Of a stretch of 19,677 bases of DNA, positions 13,514-19,677 are shown piece by piece; positions within the stretch are counted from its first letter, which is position 1; every line of letters starts with the position of its first letter. The notes under the pieces are model-generated. The model saw only the letters and a program-made list of their open reading frames with translations, did not search any database and was not told where the DNA came from. This DNA is from JAGLCY01 sp965363725 (GTDB lineage Bacteria; Krumholzibacteriota; Krumholzibacteriia; LZORAL124-64-63): contig CBDTUS010000055.1 of NCBI GenBank assembly GCA_965363725.1, positions 1 through 19,677 on the forward strand, in the 5' to 3' direction. Position numbers and translations under genes: made by a program.

Positions 13514-14593
13514 ATGTCCAGCACCTTCGGCCGCATGTTCAGAATCACCTCCTTCGGAGAATCCCACGGTCCGGCTCTGGGTGTGGTCGTGGACGGCTGC
13601 CCGTCACAGCTGGAGCTGAGGGTCGCCGATATCCAGAAGCAGCTCGACCGGCGCCGACCCGGACAGGGAGCCCTGACCACCGACCGCGACGAAAAGGATC
13701 AGGTGGAACTCCTGTCGGGGATGGAGGGCGACCTGACCCTTGGCAGCCCGATCGCCATGACGGTGCGCAACCGGGACCAGCGGCCCACCGACTACGGCAA
13801 CACGCAAAATGTTCCCCGGCCTTCCCATGCGGATTTCACCACCCAGGCCAAATATGGTATCCGGGCCTCGAGCGGCGGCGGGCGGGCCAGCGCCCGGGAA
13901 ACCTGGGCCCGGGTCGCCGGCGGCGCGGTGGCGGAAAAATGGCTGGCCACGGCATATGGCCTCGAGATCGTGGCCTGGGTAGAGGCGGTTGGCCCGATCG
14001 GACCAGCGGTCGTGAACGCCCGGACCGTGACCCGCGGGCAGGTCGACGCCACCGAAATCCGCTGCCCCGATTCCCGGCGGGCCGCCGACATGGCCCAGGC
14101 TGTGCACGAGGCCAGAGGGGACCAGGACTCCGTTGGCGGGATCGTGTCCTGCGTCTGCCGTGGGGCCCCCGTCGGCTGGGGTGAACCCGTGTTCGACAAG
14201 ATGGAGGCCCTGCTGGCGCGGGCGATGTTGTCGATTCCCGCAGCCAAGGGATTCGAGATCGGGTCGGGGTTCGGCGGCACCACCATGCGGGGTTCCCAGC
14301 ACAACGACATGTTCATCGGCAAGGACAGCGGGCTGGGAACGGCCACCAACAACAGTGGCGGGATCCAGGGTGGGATCTCCAATGGGGAACCCATCGTTTT
14401 TCGGGTGGCCTTCAAGCCCCCGGCCACCATCGGGGTGGCCCAGAAGACGGCAGACTTTGAGGGTTCAGAAACGACCCTGGAAGCACGCGGGCGCCATGAT
14501 CCCTGCGTGGTACCGCGGGCCGTGCCCATTGTCGAGTCGATGGCGGCGCTGGTCCTGGCAGACCTCGCCTTGATCCAGCGATCCCGGGTCTAG
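13514..14593 (+). CDS. aroC: Chorismate synthase
   Basis: AroC converts 5-enolpyruvylshikimate-3-phosphate to chorismate, the last step of the shikimate pathway, using reduced FMN. The 359-residue length is normal. Family signatures are FGESHGPALG (14-23, His18), RRRPGQG (46-52), RPSHADF (102-108, His105), ASSGGGRASARETWARVAGG (118-137), SGFGGTTMRGSQHND and the C-terminal RHDPCVVPRAVPIVE. RPSHAD has Ser where most members have Gly, a minor change. The ATG at 13514, with GGAG just upstream, starts at the conserved MSSTFG; an in-frame TTG at 13490 has no ribosome site and adds residues not seen in the family. It stands alone between a terminator and a separately promoted secreted-protein gene. 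Confidence 0.97.
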   Translation: MSSTFGRMFRITSFGESHGPALGVVVDGCPSQLELRVADIQKQLDRRRPGQGALTTDRDEKDQVELLSGMEGDLTLGSPIAMTVRNRDQRPTDYGNTQNVPRPSHADFTTQAKYGIRASSGGGRASARETWARVAGGAVAEKWLATAYGLEIVAWVEAVGPIGPAVVNARTVTRGQVDATEIRCPDSRRAADMAQAVHEARGDQDSVGGIVSCVCRGAPVGWGEPVFDKMEALLARAMLSIPAAKGFEIGSGFGGTTMRGSQHNDMFIGKDSGLGTATNNSGGIQGGISNGEPIVFRVAFKPPATIGVAQKTADFEGSETTLEARGRHDPCVVPRAVPIVESMAALVLADLALIQRSRV

Positions 14594-14637
14594 GTAGGGA
14601 ATCGGCCCATCATCCGGACCGAAACCCGGGGCCCACC

Positions 14638-14666
14638 TTTACATTTTCAGCAGGCCCTGCTAGGAT
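14638..14666 (+). promoter_or_regulatory. Sigma70-type promoter for the HAF-repeat gene, with a palindrome in its spacer
   Basis: TTTACA (14638-14643, five of six) is separated by exactly 17 bp from TAGGAT (14661-14666, four of six). The spacer contains the perfect inverted repeat AGCAGG-C-CCTGCT (14649-14661), whose last base is the first base of the -10 element. A protein bound there would block RNA polymerase. The leader to the ATG at 14726 would be about 53 nt. Confidence 0.55.
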
Positions 14667-14725
14667 GAATCCCCGATTTTCCAGCGCATTTCTACGCATT
14701 CTTCTGATGGCGATTGGAGTCACCC

Positions 14726-16360
14726 ATGAAAACATTGAGAACGATCACCTTGATCGCCCTGGTCCTGGCGGTTCAGCTGTCTTGGGGCAGCCAGGCCCTG
14801 GCCGTCCCCCCGGACTATCTGATATTTGAAATCGGCGTCCTCGATCCCGGCGACTTTGCCTCGCAGGGCTGGGACGCCTCACCCATCCTCGGCATCGCCA
14901 CCGGGCGCAACTCCGGAGATAGTGATCAGGCCTTTGTGTGGGATCAGGAAACCGGTCTCGTCGGCTTGCCGAACCTGCCTTCGCGGTCGTACTGCAGAGG
15001 AAACGGCGCCAATGACCTGGGCCTGGTGGTGGGCACAGGGGCGACCACTTTCTTTGGTTCGAGTCCCTTGCCGCTGGTCTGGGAAAATGGGGCCGTGGCC
15101 CAGTTGCCGCTGCCTTCAGGTGAAACCCTGGGCCGCGCCGAGGACGTCAACAACGGCGGCATGGCGGTGGGTTCGGTAGGTGGTGGTTCCGCCCAGCGAG
15201 GCGCCCTCTACGACGGCCCGGTAGCGACCGTTGTCACCACGACCACCGCCACCGGCTGCTATGCCAATGTTCTTTACGCCGTCAACGATGCGGGCCTGGC
15301 GGCGGGCACCGGGCTGGATCCGAACAACGCGGCGCGAAATGTGGGGTTCGTTTACGACACCAACACCGACACCGCCTTCGAGGTGGACGCGCTGCCCGGT
15401 CTCAATGGAGCGCTCAACTTCGCGGTGAGCAACGCCGGGCACGTGGTCGGGTCGGCCATGATGAACCAGGGGGCCAGCGTTCCGTTCATCTGGACGGAGG
15501 CCGGCGGCTCGGTGGCTGTGCCTCTGCCTAATGACACCTCGCAGGGTGGCGCCCGTGGCGTCAACTCCGACGGTTGGGTCGTGGGCACGGCCAGCAACGC
15601 CTTCGCGATTCCTTTCCTGTACGATGGTGAGGCCACCTATCGGATCGCCGACCTGGCGCCCGCTGGATCGGGCTGGGAACTGGAAACGAACACCTACTCG
15701 TCGGCCATGGGCATCAGCGACGGTGGGATCATCGTCGGCACCGGGGTGCTCGATGGCAATATCCGGGCTTACGCCCTGGTTCCGGAGGGCGCCGTGGCGG
15801 CTCTGCTGCAGGTATTTGCGGCTCGGGGCCTGGAGGGCGGCATCGAGATCCAGTGGGGACTTTCAGCGCAGGGTGAAGGGGTGAACCTGACTCTCGAAAG
15901 AGCCACCACGGAATTCGGGCCTTGGCAGACCGTGGAAATTTTCGCCGATTCGGAGGCGACCCTCCTGGACGACACGGCCGAACCCGGCCACACCTACTAC
16001 TATCGATTGAAGGTCGCCGATACCGATGGCGACACGTACGTCCTGGGCATGGTGTCCGCCGAACGGACTTCGGTCGGCGCCCTGGGTGTGGTCCTGGGCA
16101 AACCGGCCCCCAATCCCACCCGGACGGGCACCTCGTTGGCCTATCGCCTGCCGTCGCAGCAGAGCGTGCGCCTGACGGTGCACGATGTGCGCGGTCGACT
16201 GGTCCGCACTGTCACCGACGGCGTGATGGATCTGGGTGATCATGTCATGAATTGGGATGGGCGCACCGATGGCGGGGTCCCAGCTCCCGCGGGCGTGTAT
16301 TTCATCCACATGCAGACGGCCCAGGCCAGCCGGTCCCAGAGAGTAGTGATGGTGCGGTAG
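14726..16360 (+). CDS. Secreted HAF-repeat protein with C-terminal FlgD-like/T9SS-type domain
   Basis: The 544-residue protein begins with a Sec signal peptide (MKTLRTITLIALVLAVQLSW, cleavage likely after SQALA, residue 26). Residues about 30-350 contain HAF-type repeats, recognised by recurring segments such as GNGANDLGLVVGTG, AEDVNNGGMAVGSV, LYAVNDAGLAAGTG, FAVSNAGHVVGSA, ARGVNSDGWVVGTA and AMGISDGGIIVGTG; each probably forms one blade or sheet of a propeller-like array. Residues 365-450 resemble a fibronectin-III-like beta domain (YYYRLKVADTDGDTYVLG). The last 90 residues (LGKPAPNPTRTGTSLAYRLP ... VHDVRGRLVRTV ... PAGVYFIHMQ) are a FlgD Ig-like/T9SS type-A-like C-terminal domain found in FCB secreted proteins. 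It is predicted extracellular or outer-membrane attached; the biochemical role is unknown. The ATG at 14726 has GGAG upstream; an earlier in-frame TTG at 14714 falls on that site. Confidence 0.9.
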   Translation: MKTLRTITLIALVLAVQLSWGSQALAVPPDYLIFEIGVLDPGDFASQGWDASPILGIATGRNSGDSDQAFVWDQETGLVGLPNLPSRSYCRGNGANDLGLVVGTGATTFFGSSPLPLVWENGAVAQLPLPSGETLGRAEDVNNGGMAVGSVGGGSAQRGALYDGPVATVVTTTTATGCYANVLYAVNDAGLAAGTGLDPNNAARNVGFVYDTNTDTAFEVDALPGLNGALNFAVSNAGHVVGSAMMNQGASVPFIWTEAGGSVAVPLPNDTSQGGARGVNSDGWVVGTASNAFAIPFLYDGEATYRIADLAPAGSGWELETNTYSSAMGISDGGIIVGTGVLDGNIRAYALVPEGAVAALLQVFAARGLEGGIEIQWGLSAQGEGVNLTLERATTEFGPWQTVEIFADSEATLLDDTAEPGHTYYYRLKVADTDGDTYVLGMVSAERTSVGALGVVLGKPAPNPTRTGTSLAYRLPSQQSVRLTVHDVRGRLVRTVTDGVMDLGDHVMNWDGRTDGGVPAPAGVYFIHMQTAQASRSQRVVMVR

Positions 16361-16395
16361 ATCCGTGGACCAGTGGGGGAGCGGTCAACAACCTT

Positions 16396-16433
16396 CCAGC
16401 TGGTGGTGAGCTTCCCAGCTCACCATCAGCTGG
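16396..16433. terminator. Long hairpin between convergent HAF gene and cdaA, probable bidirectional terminator
   Basis: CCAGCTGGTGGTGAGCT (16396-16412) and AGCTCACCATCAGCTGG (16417-16433) form a 17-bp stem with a 4-nt loop and one G-U-type mismatch. It sits 36 nt after the HAF stop, and the cdaA stop codon (16428-16426) lies inside it. There is no clean T-tract on either strand, so termination may be weak or need help; transcript 3'-end protection is an alternative. Confidence 0.6.
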
Positions 16434-17271
16434 GATCGCTCCGGGTTTCACCCACGGTATCGGGGAGGGGCTTGTCGGTATCCTTGCGGTCGGTGGATTT
16501 TTTTCGGCTGGAACCCGATTTCCTCAGATAGACTCTTTCCAACTCGGTGGTCAGATCGTCGAGAGACAGACCGCGGCGAATATCACCTTCGTACACCAGG
16601 CTGATCGCGCGGGTTTCTTCGGAAACGACGATGACGATGGCGTCGGACTGTTCGCTGATTCCGATGGCGGCACGGTGGCGCGTCCCCAGGATGTAACCCA
16701 GTTCTTCACGTTCGGTAATCGGCAGGATGACCGCCGCCGCGGCGATCTTGTCCTGGCTGATGATCACCGCGCCGTCGTGCAGGGGGCCGGGCACGGTGAA
16801 GATGGATTCCAGGGTCAGGGCCGTGATTTCGGCGTCCAGCGGCACACCCTTCTTGATCCAGTTGTTCAGCCGGACTTCACGCTCGATGACGATCAGGGCT
16901 CCCAGGCCGCGTTTGGCGCACATGGTGACCGCTTCGAGGATCTCCTGTTCCTTCGGGATTTCATCGACGGTTCCGAAGAGTCCGAAGCCCCGCCGCAGCC
17001 CCAGGTTAGCCAGAGCCGAGCGCAGTTCCGGCTGGAAGATGATGATGAACGCGATCACCCACACCGTCTGCAGGGTGCCGATGATCCGGCCGACGACGAT
17101 CATGCCCAGACTGCTGGCCAAAAACGACAGCAGCAGCAGAATGCCCAGCCCGACGAACATCTGGATCGCCCGCGTGTCCTTGATGAAAACGATCAGACGG
17201 TACAGCAGATAGGCCACGATGAGGATATCGAGGATGTCGATAATGGGGCTGCCGGAAATGCTATTCAACAT
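16426..17271 (-). CDS. cdaA: Membrane diadenylate cyclase CdaA (DAC domain)
   Basis: CdaA makes cyclic di-AMP from two ATP at the cytoplasmic membrane; the messenger controls potassium and osmotic balance in many bacteria. The 281-residue protein has three N-terminal transmembrane segments (about 10-30, 37-60 and 66-80) followed by the FQPELRSALANLG junction. The DAC domain (about 100-250) contains both catalytic signatures, LHDGAVI (164-170, DGA) and GTRHRAAIG (196-204, RHR). The C-terminal 30 residues are a charged tail (SRKKSTDRKDTDKPLPD). The order ftsH-folP-cdaA on one strand is common; ybbR and glmM, often next, are absent because the gene is followed by a hairpin and a convergent gene. 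The start at 17271 begins the family's short N-terminus, although the upstream ribosome site is weak. Confidence 0.95.
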   Translation of the reverse strand: MLNSISGSPIIDILDILIVAYLLYRLIVFIKDTRAIQMFVGLGILLLLSFLASSLGMIVVGRIIGTLQTVWVIAFIIIFQPELRSALANLGLRRGFGLFGTVDEIPKEQEILEAVTMCAKRGLGALIVIEREVRLNNWIKKGVPLDAEITALTLESIFTVPGPLHDGAVIISQDKIAAAAVILPITEREELGYILGTRHRAAIGISEQSDAIVIVVSEETRAISLVYEGDIRRGLSLDDLTTELERVYLRKSGSSRKKSTDRKDTDKPLPDTVGETRSDPS

Positions 17272-17305
17272 GGTGGAACCAACCTAGCACCCGACTGGTC
17301 GGGAC

Positions 17306-18189
17306 TCAAGTTCTACAATCGGCCACGGCCTTCAGGACATCCAGGAACTGACAGGTCGCCGCGACGTCATGCACCCTGACCATGGTTGCCCCACCACGCC
17401 AGGCGCAGGCCAGGGCAGCCAGGCTGCCCGGCAACCGGTCGTCCACGGCGGCACCGGTGACCGCGGCGATGAAGCGTTTGCGGCTGGCGCCCAGCAGGAG
17501 GGGGCGTCCGCCCGATACCTCGTCCAGGCCGTTCAACAGGGCCAGATTGTGGACCAGGTTCTTGCCGAAACCGATGCCAGGATCCACCATCAACCGTGCG
17601 GGCGCCACGCCCGCGTCCTCGGCCAGCCGGCACCGGGCCGCCAGCCATCCCCGGACTTCGGCCAGAACGTCCTGGTAGTGGGGGTCGACCTGCATGGTGC
17701 GGGGGGTGCCCTGCATGTGCATCAGGACAAGGCCACATCCGGCGTCCGCCGCTACGGCCAGCATATCGGCATCCTGGGTCCCCGCCGAAATGTCGTTGAT
17801 GGCGTCCGCCCCGGCGTCAATCGCGGCCCGGGCCGTGTCGGCGCGCATGGTGTCCACCGAGATGGGGACCCCGGTTTCAGAGCGCAGGGCCTCCAGGACA
17901 GGTAGAAGGCGGTCGCGTTCCTCGGTGGCGCTGACGGGCTCCGCGCCCGGCCTGGTCGATTCCGCACCCAGGTCGAGCAGGTCCGCGCCTTCGGCCACCA
18001 GCCGCAGGGCGTGTTCCACCGCGGGCCCACCACCGACGGATCGTGAGCCCGGGAAAAAACTGTCAGGGGTCAGGTTGACGATGCCCATCACCAGGGGACG
18101 GCCTGGCGGGGCGAGCACGACACGGCCCAGGTCCCAGGCAGGGGCGACAAAGGGGGCCGTCTGGCCCCCTTCAGCTCTGTCGCCGGGAT

Positions 18190-18193
<4 letters not shown>
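17306..18193 (-). CDS. folP: Dihydropteroate synthase
   Basis: FolP joins p-aminobenzoate to 6-hydroxymethyl-7,8-dihydropterin diphosphate to form 7,8-dihydropteroate in folate synthesis; it is the sulfonamide target. The 295-residue TIM barrel shows all family blocks: MGIVNLTPDSFFPGS (36-50), LDLGAESTRPGAEPVS (73-88), ISVDT (111-115), INDIS (132-136), LMHMQGTPRTMQ (157-168), MVDPGIGFGKN (202-212), LLGASRKRFI (233-242) and MVRVHDV (271-277). The final SRK and RVH residues that bind phosphate and pterin are intact. Its ATG overlaps the ftsH stop as ATGA, so the two are translationally coupled, and cdaA starts 34 nt downstream. The first 20 residues are a poorly conserved extension. Confidence 0.97.

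Positions 18194-19677
<1,484 letters not shown>

Noticed and set aside
13186..14184. Plus-strand open frame overlapping the start of aroC
   Set aside because: Out of frame with aroC, Arg/Gly/Pro-rich and without domain pattern; aroC is unambiguous.

Overview
The window is GC-rich bacterial DNA, densely coded on both strands, with no tRNA, rRNA, CRISPR array or insertion sequence that I can see. Two secreted proteins suggest the source: an S8 protease fused to a parallel beta-helix, and an HAF-repeat protein ending in a FlgD-like/T9SS-type C-terminal domain. Such proteins are typical of the FCB superphylum and its uncultured high-GC lineages (for example Krumholzibacteriota, Eisenbacteria or Latescibacterota-like groups). 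That assignment is inference; no marker gene here fixes the phylum.

Layout. (1) Positions 1-2746, minus strand: the first 915 residues of a secreted subtilisin-like protease with a beta-helix, cut by the window edge. (2) 3033-6096, plus strand: a three-gene overlapping operon. It encodes a GTDC1/QTMAN-type tRNA-queuosine mannosyltransferase homologue, a HAD-IIA phosphatase-like protein, and an alpha/beta hydrolase whose nucleophile serine is replaced by glycine. (3) 6118-6738, minus: an unrecognised 206-aa protein, convergent with the operon. (4) 7095-13104, plus: four genes that look like a signalling set. They are a two-TM coiled-coil protein with an MCP-like hairpin and six acidic C-terminal repeats, a protein ending in a degenerate receiver domain, a 72-aa excisionase/BldC-like DNA-binding protein behind a perfect palindrome, and a STAS-GAF-GAF-HD-GYP-like protein. 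A strong intrinsic terminator closes this region. (5) 13514-14593, plus: aroC. (6) 14726-16360, plus: the secreted HAF-repeat protein with its own promoter. (7) 19677-16426, minus: ftsH (5' end outside the window), folP and cdaA, an operon order found in many bacteria. It ends in a long hairpin shared with the convergent HAF gene.

How the genes work together. aroC, folP, ftsH and cdaA are housekeeping: chorismate synthesis, folate synthesis, membrane proteolysis and c-di-AMP synthesis. The 3033-6096 operon probably acts on queuosine-modified tRNA plus two accessory activities of unknown substrate. The 7095-13104 cluster is the most unusual part. Each recognisable signalling domain in it (MCP-like tip, receiver, STAS, HD-GYP) appears to have lost residues needed for methylation, phosphorylation or phosphodiesterase chemistry, which suggests a scaffold or protein-interaction pathway that ends in a small DNA-binding protein. 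The domain matches there were made by eye and need profile searches.
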